Origin: Macrocybe gigantea
Taxonomy: Eukaryota; Basidiomycota; Agaricomycetes; Agaricales; Callistosporiaceae
Assembly (NCBI GenBank): GCA_011319805.1
Contig: SJRY01000284.1
Coordinates: 45,713-109,712, forward strand
Direction of reading: 5' to 3'
Length of the DNA stretch: 64,000 nt
In this document: in pieces, positions 46,096 through 57,614 of the stretch
How positions within the stretch are numbered: the stretch's first letter is position 1
Layout: each line of letters opens with the position of its first letter
Position numbers and translations under genes: made by a program
Notes under the pieces: model-generated
What the model was told of the DNA's origin: nothing
The model's database searches: none
What the model saw: only the letters and a program-made list of their open reading frames with translations

Positions 46096-47026
46096 ATGGC
46101 GCACAGAGATGCGACAAACGCGTCTGATGATAGAGAGTAGGGTCTGTAAAATCCGAGTTCTGCATCCTGATAGAGGATACTGTCTTAGGCTAGAAAACAT
46201 CACAACCGCTATACCTGTTCCTGCTGACAGCTTCGATGCGCCACCTCTCAACTTATTTCGCTCCGTCAAGTTCAAACTACGTGTGAGCTTCAGCGAGCGA
46301 TACTATGGAGCCCGCGCTGCAAGGATAGGTCCCGATACCGTCGTAAAACTCGGAGCGCATATGTCTGAAATCCAGGCCATGGATTTCATCGCCAAGAACA
46401 CGAACATACCCGTCCCGCGCGTCTTGGACGTTTTCAGCTTCAAAGACAAGATGCATCTGGTCATGCAGTGGATCGACGGAGTCACCCTTCATGATATCTG
46501 GCGCAAGTTGTCGGTGGAAAAACGAAAGTCGATTGTAGACGAATTGGGCGGCATAGTGCGCGAGATGCGTAAGCTGAACCCCCCATATCCGGGAAGGATA
46601 CATGGCGCGGGAGGACCAGATGCTCAGATGCACGATGTTCGCCAAATGCAGACCCCGTTTGGCCCATTCGAGAATGTGAACGAATATCACGACTTTATCG
46701 GGCTCAATTACCTTCGAACGTCAACCAATGACCAGTATGCTCACCTTCAGCCACGTTTGCAAAAATGTGTAGGCCGGACGTATGCCACCAAATTTGCTCA
46801 TGGCGATTTTGCGCCTTACAACATCATGATCAAGGACGACAAGGTCGCTGCTGTGATTGACTGGGAGACTGCTGGCTGGTATCCCGAGTATTGGGAGTAT
46901 ACTTCAATATATCTCAGTGGCAGCCTGTCGAAGGGCTTCTGGGAAATGATGAGGGAAGTGCTGGATCCGTATCCTGATGAACTGGAATCAGATGAATGCA
47001 TATCTGAAGTTTTCACTCGAAATTAG
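46096..47026 (+). CDS. Aminoglycoside-phosphotransferase-family protein 2 (tandem copy)
   Basis: Tandem duplicate of the preceding gene with the same two-exon structure: exon 1 46096-46136 (MAHRDATNASDDR) and exon 2 46189-47026. Motifs are DTVVKLG, AMDFIAKNTNIPVPRVLD, LVMQWIDGVTL, the catalytic HGDFAPYNIMI and VIDWETAGW, ending VFTRN. Both copies have intact catalytic residues and no frame break. The second position of the catalytic loop differs (HGDF versus HGDL). Central segments are nearly identical between the copies while the N-terminus and substrate-side loops differ more, suggesting a recent duplication with some divergence of the substrate pocket. Confidence 0.87.
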
Positions 47027-47349
47027 GTATTTTCATATCTGGAGTGTGCATATTTACAATGTACATCCTATGCAGTCTTCTGTCTCTTTGCCATTTCCGT
47101 TTGCATAACTTAGTCTAGCAGAGAACCAGTCTAAGTTTGTAAGCAGATATTCCTTCAAAGCCTGGACGACATTAGAAGGCAAAGATTGCCCCACCTTGGT
47201 TCATGAAGCAGAGATACTTGTCAGGCCGCATTCTGAAGGAATCGCCGGGTGATTATACATCATGGTCAACACCACAGCATTTCACAAGTATAACACGCGT
47301 TGGCTTGACATGCCTCTGATACGACACGGTTTGGTACGATGGCGTGATC

Positions 47350-47942
47350 ATGTGAGCGTCAAGTTCAGTAACTTGGCAGGTAAATTACTGTTGACGAAAC
47401 AATGCCCCAGGCTACGCTATGCATAGCTCCATTAATCGCCAAGATCCATTTATTTTCGTTGCTCGAAATCATGACATTGATGAGAGCAAGTATTCTACAA
47501 GCGCTGACCAGAAGGTGAGATCCCCGCTCCGTCTCTTGCTTTGTACGTACTTTTCTTCACTGAACTTTGAACTACGAAAAGTAATGAAACGGACATCTGA
47601 GATCACCAACATTTCCATCAATTTACCACGCCGCTGAAGAGAAGGCCACCTAGAAATCACTCAGCCACCGAACAGTTGAACAGACGCGTTGGGCGTCCAG
47701 TGTTCATCATGGTATTTCCCTTGCACGCAACTCTTGACGAGATACATCGGCATCACTAGTTCTCCATCATAGAAGCTTCTAAGAGCATAGTATCAGGGGC
47801 ATTTAATCCGACTCGGATGGACAGATGGTGAGATGGATGCTGTATGCTGCCTGACTATATAATGGGGCTCCACTATTAACTTCGCTAGCACGCTCTCTGT
47901 GCCCTTCCATCTGAGACTCCTACATCCTCATCCTGCGCTATA
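47350..47942 (+). repeat. Upstream part of the duplicated P450 segment (copy C)
   Basis: Paralogous to 23625-24537 without the solo LTR. The pre-insertion sequence near 47470 reads ATCATGACATTGATG, where copy B has the LTR between ATCACGGC and ATGGCATTGATG. The TCACTATTAAC/CCACTATTAAC leader just before the P450 start is shared by both copies, so the promoter was duplicated too. Confidence 0.85.
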
Positions 47943-50119
47943 ATGAACTCCAATTTGACGGCGTACTGGGCAATTGCTGCTCTGTCCTTCTGGGTGATAA
48001 ATCACCTTCTATCAGCCAGAAATCGCAAATATCCCCCAGGTCCTCGAGGATGGCCCATCATAGGGAATCTTCTTGATCTCCAGAGAGACCAGTGGCTCAC
48101 CTTCACAAAATGGAGAATGAATTACGGTATGATGTCCATTTGTTGAGTTTACTTCCAAAAGCCAGTCTAACATCTTCTTAGGCCCTCTCACGTATCTCTC
48201 TGTGCTCGGGAAACCCATAGTGGTGCTCAATTCCCACAAGGCTGTCGCAGATTTGCTGGACCGCAGAGCCGGGCTATACTCTGACCGGCCTCCTTTCATC
48301 TTGGCGTCAGAAATCGCCACCAGAAACCTCATCGTCCTTCTAATAGGACACACAGATTTGTGAGTTCCTCAACTCGTTTTCTCATGTTGTGGAAATCATG
48401 AGGAGACATTATGTTCATGCTATAGATGGCGGCGGCTGCGCCGTGCAGCTCACAAAGCCATTGGCAAGTCCATCACGCCAAGTTACTACCCAATCCAAGC
48501 GAGGGAAGCTCTCATCCTTACCCAAGGCTTATTCACGGAACCTGAGTCGTGGAACAAGCAACTGAAGCAGTCAAGTTTCACAACGGTCGCCTGATGCAAT
48601 CTAAAAGCTAACGCAGTGATTTCTACAGAACCACCGCATCAGTGTTCTCATCCATTATCTACGGCACGCCTCCGCTAGAGTCCTCTGACGACCCGAAGAT
48701 TGAGCGCATCAGGGACTTTGCACACCGTATTTTGCAGATGCTCACACCTGGACGGTACCTTGTCGAGTTCCTGCCATGGATGAAACACTTACCCAGTCGG
48801 ATGGCAAAGTGGAAACGAGAGGCTGAAGAGTATTATCCTCGTGCCGCTGCTGAGTTTGGAAAAATGTATGATGATGTCAAAGAGCGTACGGTAGGATTGT
48901 TTCATTCTCACCTTTACTGATTGATGTCGTGACCTTCTTCGTAGGATAAGGGTGACGAGAACCCGAGCTTTACGGCGAATTTGATCAAGGATCAGGATAA
49001 ACATAACTTAACCAAGACCGAAGCTTTGTTTCTAGGTGCCACCATGTAGTAAGGAGTCCTCTTCCGAAAAGGATTCTTCGGTCTGAAAAACTCATCTTGC
49101 CTGTTTCTGTCGCAGCGCCGCCGGTGAAGATACTGTGTGTATATCCGTCAGCCGAACTGGTCCAAGATGACGCTGATCTGCGACTAGTCTGCAGCAACTC
49201 TTGCCTGGTTCATACACTGCATGGTCCTGTATCCCGAAGTTCAAAAGAAAGCGCACGAGCAGCTTGATTCTGTTATTGGACAGCATCGAGTACCCACATT
49301 TGAAGACTACAACGACCTCCCTTATGTCCTCGCGATCGTCAGGGAGGTTCTGCGCTATAGGCCTGCTTCGCCAATTGGTGCGTTCTCTTTCCGCCGTTCT
49401 TGATCCCCACAATTTCATTTCGGGTTATTGATGGGATAACAGGCACACCACATTACATCCTAAAAGTATGTATGTTGAGGCTATGGGGCTGGACTGACTT
49501 TGCCTGAATCAGGACGATATCTATGATGGACATCTCATTCCTGGGAAAGCAATCATCATAGCGAACATCTGGTAAATGCTACCGTGGCCCATTCGACTTT
49601 GCAATGTTCACTGACCATGCAAGTATCCAGGGGTTTGAACAGGGATCCAGACGTCTATGGTCCCGATGCTGACGAGTTCAAACCGGAGCGCCATCTTGAT
49701 GAGAGCGGCCGACTGGCAATCATCGCTCCAGAGATCCCAGAAGGCCACGTTACTTTTGGATTCGGAAGGCGGTGTGTATTCGTTAGGAGCCATTTTGCAC
49801 CGATACGCGTTCTGATTGGTTTTCAGAATATGTCTTGGCCGACATGTAGCGCTAGCGTCGTTCTTCATTGACGTGGTTACGATTTTGTGGGCTGTGGAGA
49901 TTTCTCCAGCAAAAGATGCGGAAGGAAAGCCGGTCTTGCCGTCGACGGATGAATGTGACAACAACGGGATTATCGTGTAAGCTTCCCACTTCCCCCTCGA
50001 TTTACGGTTGATGCACCCATTGGAATAGGTCTCCACTACCGTTCGACTGCGCAATTGCCCCTCGCTTCCCTGAAGCCGAGACAATTCTAAATGAAGCTCA
50101 AGAACGCTATCAATCTTGA
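47943..50119 (+). CDS. Cytochrome P450 monooxygenase, copy C, intact
   Basis: The start at 47943 gives MNSNLTAYWAIAALSFWVINHLL as membrane anchor, then YPPGPRGWPIIGN. Further exons carry DRPPFILASEIATRN, WRRLRRAAHKAIGKS, YRTTASVFSSIIYGTPP, an I-helix region LFLGATM-YAAGEDT formed across a phase-2 junction, the ExxR motif in VREVLRYRP, FKPERHLDES, the haem loop FGFGRR-ICLGRHVALAS, and the end ERYQS. An apparent TAG after LGATM is removed by a GTAAGG donor. All junctions checked keep frame. It is the functional counterpart of disrupted copy B; the substrate is unknown. Confidence 0.87.
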
Positions 50120-50700
50120 CATTCATACCATTCTGCTTGGTGTAGTCTGGAAACGGGAGGAGTGTATGCAGCCGTCCTTGTCAAAATCATGCATCATCCT
50201 ATTGGGAACGTCATGTAAATTTGATGCAATATACATTGGGTCCATCCATCCTCGGATGTGTTGCATTGAGGACAGGCCATTCGCTTCCTGCCATGCGGGA
50301 CAATAGATGATGCATTCTCCAACTACACATTGTGATACATCGAACAAAAGCCAGCCCGTCCCTGCTGTTTTGGCCCATGTTGTTATGCATTCTCTCCAGC
50401 CACTGATTGTGAAGCTTCCACCTGTCCCTACAGCTATGGCCTACAATGATGCATCAGATGAAAGCCCCATCCCGCCACGCCACCCACCGCAGCTTCTATA
50501 ATGCGTCATCTCCATTCTTGAGCATGATACAACGCGCTGAGGAGCCATCCTAGCTGCAGCCGCCCGCCATCACTTCCTCCATTCTCGAACGTGATGCATC
50601 AGACGTCAGGCCCATCCCCGCTGTGCCGCTGGCTGTAGTTTCCACGATGCATCACCTCAATCCCCGACCATTCACAGGGCCATACCAATCCCCAAGCGTG
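50120..50700. other. Spacer leading into ATGCAT-rich repeats
   Basis: P450 3' flank followed by sequence with scattered GATGCATCA words and C-rich blocks. No gene recognised. Confidence 0.4.
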
Positions 50701-51545
50701 ATGCATCAGGCACAATCCTATCCCCACGGCATCATTCACCATAGCTTCCATGATGCATCACCTCAATCACCTACCATGATGCATTAGACACCAGCCCATC
50801 CCAGTCACTGCTCACCGTAGCTTCCTCAATCCCCGACCATGATGCATCAGATGACAAGGCATCCCCACTACTCCGCTCGCCATAGCGCCCACAATGCATC
50901 ACTCCAGCTCAGAGCATAATGCTTAGGACAAAAGCCCCTCTCATTGTAGCTGCCACAATGCAACACCTCCATCCCTGACCGTGATGCATAGGACGACAGC
51001 CCATCCCAACCAGCCTTCGATGCATTGCCTCCATCCCTAACCGTGATGCATAGCACGAAGGCCCATCCCAACCATGCAGCTCACTGTTGCTGCTGCAATG
51101 CAACACCCCCATCCCTGACCGTGATGCATAGGACGACATCTCATCCCCAACTTACCTTCGATGCATCACCTCCATCCCCGACGGTGATGCATAGCACAGA
51201 AGCCCATCTCAACTGCGCCATTCACTGTAGCTGCCACAATGCAACATCACATCCCTGACCATGATGCATAGGACGACAGCTCATCCCAACTGGCCTTTGA
51301 TGTGTCACCTCCATCCCCGACCATGATGCATAGCACAGAAGTCCATCTCAACCGTGGCGTTCACTGTAGTAGCTGCCGCAATGCATCACCTCCTTCATCC
51401 CAACTGTGCTGCTGCCATGCTGCATCACCTCCATCCCCGACCATGACGCATAGCACCCAACTGTCCTATTCAAGTGTTATCTCCTTGGTCTTCCTGGTGA
51501 TACAACACGCACTGCGATGTATAGAACGTCCGTGATGCATTAGAG
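50700..51545 (+). repeat. ATGCAT-rich satellite with a two-part repeat unit of about 140 bp
   Basis: The core word RTGATGCATA occurs at 50981, 51043, 51121, 51184, 51261 and 51323. Spacings are 62, 78, 63, 77 and 62, so two sub-units alternate and the full unit is about 140 bp. One sub-unit carries GGACGACA after the core, the other GCAC(A/G)(A/G)AAG-like sequence. Between cores are CCTCCATCCC and CACTGTAGCTGCC-type blocks. Less regular copies extend left to about 50.5 kb and right to 51.5 kb. Confidence 0.85.
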
Positions 51546-51746
51546 AGACACTATTCTAGATGATGTATTGTAGCAGTCGTTGGTGGTTAAAAACATTTCT
51601 AAGTCACCTTGACAATAGCTTTTGTAGCATTCATTGGCTGTGAAGCATCCCTACAATAGTATAGTATCATGCACCATCATTGCACGCAACGTGAATTTAT
51701 GGGCTTCGGGACATCATTCAGCATACAACAAAGGTTCTATTCTTCA

Positions 51747-54700
51747 CTACAATAAAGCATTCTGGTGGAGAATATCAGCAGCTTTCGGACGAGGGTGACT
51801 GTCGGGGGCCTGGCGATATGCCTCGGACAGTTGCACGAGCTTGGATACCCCCTTCCACATGCCCTCAAATCGGAGACGTAAGTGTTCACGGATTGCCATC
51901 TGGCGGTGCGCATAGGCAGCAAGACCTTCGGCCCTCCTCTCCTGCAAGTCTTTCCATCCATGTAGACCTGATCTTGCTAACCAGTCCCGACCTAGCCAGT
52001 CCAAGAAGCGCAAAACTCGGTTCATCTCCTCAGATAAAAGCACCACCTCTTCTGCAAATCACGCTGCACGTGCCCTTGACCTGCACCATTCAATCCGTAA
52101 CGCTGCAAGACACTATCAGTTAGGACTCAGCAGCAAGGCATGTGACAGACCGTCGCGCAATAGATTGTCATTGTCTTTCCCCTCAACTCCGAGTGCCTTC
52201 CATATCCATGATAACTGCTGTCGACCAACTGATACGCCATCTTCCACCTCCATCACTGCACGCTTGTCCTTTTCTTCCAAAGGGGGCAACTTGCTTTGCC
52301 ATCCGATTTTTTCGAGAGGAATGCTCAATGAAGAGAGAGCCTCCCGAACGGCTTTGTAGGTGTTGCCGGCAGCGTCGACTCGTGCTTGGATGGTTTCCAT
52401 GGCATTCAACGTGCGCGTGCGGGCACCTTGGCTGCAGACGTCACGATCCAAGAACTGATGCAGGTGTGCACGCATCTGCAGGTTCGCCCGCATCTCGTCC
52501 AAGGCTTCATAGGCTTGTGCCATGTGCAACTCCCATTCGATTTCGGCCAGTCGTCGGTCGTATAATGCTTGCTGGCCTACTTGGGACGGTAGCCACAGTG
52601 GTATTTCGTATGCCTTCAACTGGGACGTCGATGACTCGGAGCCTTTGGATGTGCTTTCTTTGCCTGGCATGCGCAGTTGGGTCACTGAGGGCATATAGAG
52701 TTGCTGTATTTTTGCCCATCCTTGGATCTTGCGACAGAGAGTGTTATCGTTGAGTTGCAGCCACATACGCTGGCGATCTTGTGAGTGTTGCCATAATTTC
52801 TTGTATTCCGCTTTCAGGGAGCACCTAATTCGATAGTCAATGGATGACCTACGGACAAACCATTCACATGTACTGGTCACTCTCGAGTTTAATCCCCAAG
52901 GAGATGAAGACACTTGGGGATATTTTGTCGTGCATCGAAAAGTCGTTGCCCTTTATTAATGCCGCTGCTTCCGACTCGGATAGCCGACGTTGGACAGCAG
53001 CCAGTGTTGGTGCTATACCCGTAAGTTAGAGCCATTATCGTCATCCCCAACAGCCCACATACTTTTGAATCTTGCATCATAAGGGTTGACATGATGATCC
53101 TGATCCTTCTCCCAAGCTTCCATCTCTGCTTTCCACTGTTCAACGGCGGTAGCAGGGAGTGATGTTTCATACTCATCGTGAGCCAGGCCGTAGTCAATCA
53201 TATCGTCCACGGCACTAATGATTTTCTTCAGGAGGCTGGTCCCTGGGGCGCGGCAGTCAGCTTGCGGTCGCGAGTGCATTTAACGAATTGTACATACCCA
53301 ATCCAAGGACTTTTCGCCAGTTATGATCACCTAAATGAAAGTCGAGGACATCTCGTCTTGCACCTGGCCCCATTTCTCGGGTACTAGGTGCCAGGAGATT
53401 CACATCAGCCCAACCACGTTCAACCCCTTCACCGTCAGTGTGCCCAACACCTTTAGTGAAATGGAAAGAGAAGCGCGTTCAGCATTTTTCAATGTGGGCA
53501 GGCAGGTGAAACTTCGGAACCAACTTCTTTGCATCCGACAACAGGATGGTGATCGCGACGGATTCCGGGAACTTGCGCATAATCCATTCGAGAATATGTA
53601 TTGCGTACTGGCAGATAACGTCGTATGATAACGTCAACTTCAGCAGCTTTCGGCGCAACACGGTTTCATCGATATGTGTACCGTCCGAAGAAAGGGTTTC
53701 TTTGACCAGTCGTTCCATAATTTCGAGTCTACGACACAGACTCTGGTACAGCACATAGTCCATGTTGCATTGCCTAAAGTGCTTCGTTCAGTAATATGGT
53801 AAGACATCGGTAAAACCAAATGAAACCTTTCTCCTTTCTGAAGGTCGCCCACCGAAGTCGGTAACCACATTTCGTGACGCGCGCATTCGACGGATGCAAC
53901 ACCAGATGCAGCATGGCTTCTCCCAGGTTTAGCATTGGAAAGATTGACAGCATCATGCCTTGAGCAATTGCTTTTCTGCAAATTTGTACTTAGAATATCG
54001 TTGCTTTTAGATAGTTTTAAAAACTCACAGGTTCTGTTTCATTCTCAAACTGCTTGAGATGATCTTTGTATGCGTCCTCCTCTACGAAATATGCAAAACC
54101 GCGGCTTAGTCCAGGATCAGCCTTCTGACTCGACATGTCCTTGCGTTTCATACGGAAGTTGGCGTCCATGCAAAGGAAGAGCGCGTGCTTGTAGCTTTGG
54201 TACAGTCAGCATCATGCAGTCACCACGTGTGGAATACTGCACCAACCTTTCGTCCTCGGGAGTGTCTTGCCAATTCTCCGGCATATTGATTCCAGGATGT
54301 GGACATGCTGGGCAGAGCACAGCGCATTCGCCCTGTGCAGTCGCAGCGACTCCCTTCGGATCGTGGCCACGACCGGACCGTTTCAACATTTTCAGAAAAC
54401 GCCATTCACGTGTCATGCGCAGCAGTGCAGCATAGCGGTCCTGAAAATGGTTCAATTGAAGAAACGCACAATGCAGGGAGACAGACCTTGGCTAGTGAAA
54501 GAGTTGTATTGTCCGACAGTCGCGTCAAGGTTTGATGAAATTGGAATACCGACGTCTTGGACTCATAGGCCAATAGTTCATAAAACTCCAAGACGTGGAA
54601 GGTTGCCGCAGTCCTGGGGTTGATAATGGTCGCTGGGAAGAGGCGGGCTTGGAGTAATTGAATGGCATGCGTCTCGCCCGAATTCCCACACCCACAGAAA

Positions 54701-55493
54701 TCGACACCAACAGGGTGGAAGCCGTTACGATGGATGATGGTGAATCCATCAGCAGAACATCGTTCAGGTAATACGCACTTTTCACCAGGTGGGTGTCCTA
54801 GCTGGATTCTTAGCCCCAGTGATTTCAGCGTAAGTTTTTCATAAAAGCGACCATTCCATTTCTACGCAGACAAGTCAGCGTCAGAACGGTGTGCAGCTAG
54901 GCGAGAGGCCACCTACCCTGACCACATGTAGCGGCTTTTTGGCATGCAACCGCACCAAGCAATCCCAACATACCATTTCCCTCCCGAAGCATTCAAAACA
55001 TTCATACTCAGCCTCCACGTCATGTACTTTGACGTCCCCTTGTTCACATTGGGCGCATTTCTCATCTCTGCCATTTGGACGTGCCTCCAGGGCAATCATC
55101 TCGGCCAGAAACTGGTCGCACAACGGCACCCATTCACGCAGAGGTTCGTTCTGTGCCATGGCGTCAACACTATGCTGATAGATTACAATATACACTCGGA
55201 CGCACCCAATCTCTTCACTTGCGAGGCGTGGCATCTGGCACTAAGCTTTCCACAAACCTCTGATATTCCGGATCCAAAGCAAGCTGCTCCTCCTCGGACT
55301 CTTGTGGCAGCAGTGGTGATTCCTCGACCGTTTCGTTCGCTGGAGTGCAGTCATTGCGAACATCTACGTATGATGTTGCTCCTGTGAAACGGCCATCGTC
55401 CACAAACTTGTAATGGGTATGTTCATGTCTTTTATGGGGCTGGTTGACTCTGGACAACAACAGTTTATGTTTTGCAGGACGACCATGACCCAT
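51747..55493 (-). pseudogene. KDZ-family transposase with CxC2 cysteine cluster (degraded)
   Basis: KDZ elements are large DNA transposons abundant in Agaricomycetes. The start at 55491-55493 gives MGHGRPAKHKLLLSR and FVDDGRFTGATSYVD. A CxC2-like cluster follows: CAQC, ECFECF and CWDCLVRLH. Then come EWNGRFYEKLTLKSLGL and HPVGVDFCGC, a transposase core with CPACPHPGINMPENW, LSYDVICQYAIHILEWIMRKFP and LVPKFHLPAHIEKC, and C-terminal helical exons ending RRAEGLAAYAHRQ and a stop at 51747. An intron (GTCTGT..TTGCAG near 52085-52132) restores the frame into ALRIEWCRSRARA. An in-frame TGA follows at 52059-52061, so the last about 100 residues are lost. Terminal inverted repeats were not identified. 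Confidence 0.78.
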
Positions 55494-55588
55494 GGGCAGA
55501 AGAGAGGCGGTGGGAAGTTCGAGGAAGGAGGGCTAACGTCGTGATGCATCACTGCGGGGATCCAGCCCACGGACCACCATCCAACCTA

Positions 55589-56365
55589 ATGGGAAGGCGT
55601 GCCAAATACCTCACCCAAACTGCTAGAACAACTGCCACTCAAGTTCGGCGACAAGTGTATATTCATTCAGACCAGTGAGTTCACAACAGTTGACCACTGG
55701 ACGCCCCAAACCTCTCGGCATGATATTGCAGGTACAAATTTTTGCGAGCCGCCCAGAATCGGAGAGCATACAGCCGACGCAAAGAGGGACAGATCGTCGC
55801 GGATGCCTCCAAGTCACCTCTATCTACCACGTTCGATGTGGTGCATCTACCTGTGAAGCCTCCCCTACTCGAGATACACGCCAACTTTCCATTGCCAGGG
55901 TCATCTGTTTTCTGCTGTGCAACAACGTCAGCAGACGAACTGGCAGATACATGCTATTCCGACAGTCAACTAGCTCAGTGGGATGGGGGATCCATTAGCG
56001 TCAGCGACCCTCCTGCCGGCATAGACATTGGGTGCCTGCTGGATGCCCTTGATGGCCGTCGCCTGCGGTTGCAACGCGAATTCGAAGTGGCGCGGTTGGT
56101 GCACTATAAAAATGGAAACCGCGAACAGTTCCTGCTCGGGGTTCACAACCATCTCACCCAGGCACTTGATGAGTATTCGACATTGGTGGAGACAGGTCAG
56201 AAGAGGTCGAAAAAGTCATTCGCAGGAAGATTGGCGTTGAATGTTCGCCGGTGGAAGGCGAGGCAAGCTCTCGATCTTTACAGTGACTTAGAGGCTTTGT
56301 TACAGGGCGATGATAAATTTATCTGCGTGTACGTCGAGCGCTGTCAAAGATACAAATGGTACTAG
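55589..56365 (+). CDS. Small basic protein divergent from the KDZ transposase
   Basis: Exons 55589-55674 and 55732-56365 join in frame (GTGAGT..TTGCAG) to give about 240 residues. The N-terminus, MGRRAKYLTQTARTTATQV, continues across the splice into YKFLRAAQNRRAYSRRKEGQ, a run of basic residues resembling a DNA-binding basic region. The rest is helical with no recognised domain (IDIGCLLDALDGRRLRLQRE, LLGVHNHLTQALDEYSTL). It is transcribed away from the KDZ gene from a shared 95-bp interval. I infer an accessory gene of the transposon or a neighbour sharing its promoter. No function is assigned. Confidence 0.6.
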
Positions 56366-56439
56366 TAGATCAATAGAAATTGGCACCCGCCCATATGAGT
56401 TTTCGACGCAGCAACTATCTTGGAGATATAGTCAACGTA

Positions 56440-56670
56440 TCAAGTTGGAAACAAAAGGCCCACCTTCTTCTCAAGATCCAACTTGAACATATATTCTTCA
56501 TCATCCATGTCCAAGGCACGAATGACCGGAAAATTGAGGAACCAGGCGACGTAGGCTTTCTCGTAGAAGGCTTTGAGTAGCGCAGGGTCTCCACGCGCTG
56601 TGCGGTACTCTGGTGCGAATTGTTGCAGAAGTTTCCGTTGTGCCTGATGGTCTGGATCACGCTGAGATTG
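56440..56670 (-). pseudogene. Isolated coding-like fragment, unknown family
   Basis: Antisense to the spacer right of the KDZ region, one frame reads as an ordinary protein: PDHQAQRKLLQQFAPEYRT, then FYEKAYVAWFLNFPVIRAL and EEYMFKLDLEKKVGLLFPT, ending at 56440. No start or neighbouring exon was found. Probably the tail of a decayed transposon gene; the family is not recognised. Confidence 0.4.
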
Positions 56671-57614
56671 GATGTGACGAGATCAGTAAGTTTTTGGAAA
56701 CAGATCGATTGGAGATATCACCTGTTTCATGTTTCTTTTATCGCTCGGTTGTTTTTGAGATGACCAGGATCGATCAAGCCACACTGGTTGGACTATACAA
56801 CTCACTTACCTAACAGCTCGATCCAGATCCTTCAGATCGATCGATAGGTGATCCGTGATCAGCCAATGAGGTTGAGAATAAAAAACCGCTGAGCGACCCG
56901 CGGCTGCAGCTATGGCCCATAACATTGAAACTACTCCTTGTAAGAGCACATTAGGCCGACGAACACTGGATCATGCGCATCCTATTTAGTCTGACTTGAG
57001 TTTTGCAATCGCAATCTAATGGCAATGTCTCTATCAGCCCATCGCGAGGCCGAGATGATTGAATGTGGCTGATGTAGAGTAGTATACACTACGACACTCC
57101 TTGGGCTGTCGAATGTCCCGGTCGTTCTTTCGTTAGAAAGGCCCAAAACATGCTTGCACCGTAAATATCAGCAATTCACCTGTATGTGCCTTTCTTTGTT
57201 GCATGACCGGTTCAACCAGGTCGTTAATATATTGCCTATGCCCGAGACTACATGGTCTGTATAAATGTGTGAATCTATGTTTGCAAGTGCAATACATTTC
57301 CGCGACAATATTTCTGTATGAGCACTGGTTCCTACTGACAGACAACCAGGTTGCGACGTCGCTACTATACTTGCTGGCATCCTATGCACATTCCGACCCT
57401 CCTTCATTTGTTTTTATGGTGACAACATAACTTTGGTTCCAGTTCATTCCCTCCAACCATGATGCACAACAAGAAAGTCACATATATTTCATTAGTTAGT
57501 ACACAGATCACCATAGGTATATAGAGGTAGATATGGCGATATCGATGACAGCAGCAGGACAGCACAAAGGACAAGCAGAAAATTTTGTGAGAACCAGGGC
57601 GTACGGAGGTCCGC
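56671..57614. other. Spacer, nothing recognised
   Basis: AT-richer sequence with no supported gene. It could include the right end of the KDZ transposon, but no terminal inverted repeat was found by eye. Confidence 0.35.

Noticed and set aside
44911..47026. Antibiotic-resistance genes
   Set aside because: The APH fold covers many eukaryotic small-molecule kinases; nothing here indicates an aminoglycoside substrate.
49040..49060. Nonsense TAG in P450 copy C after LGATM
   Set aside because: A phase-2 donor (GTAAGG) begins at that G; splicing gives LGATM-YAAGEDT, and copies A and B have the same junction.
52085..52132. Two consecutive stops in the KDZ transposase near 52110-52116
   Set aside because: They fall in a 48-nt intron with a CTAAC branch-like site and TTGCAG acceptor; splicing yields ALRIEWC. 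The TGA at 52059 remains.
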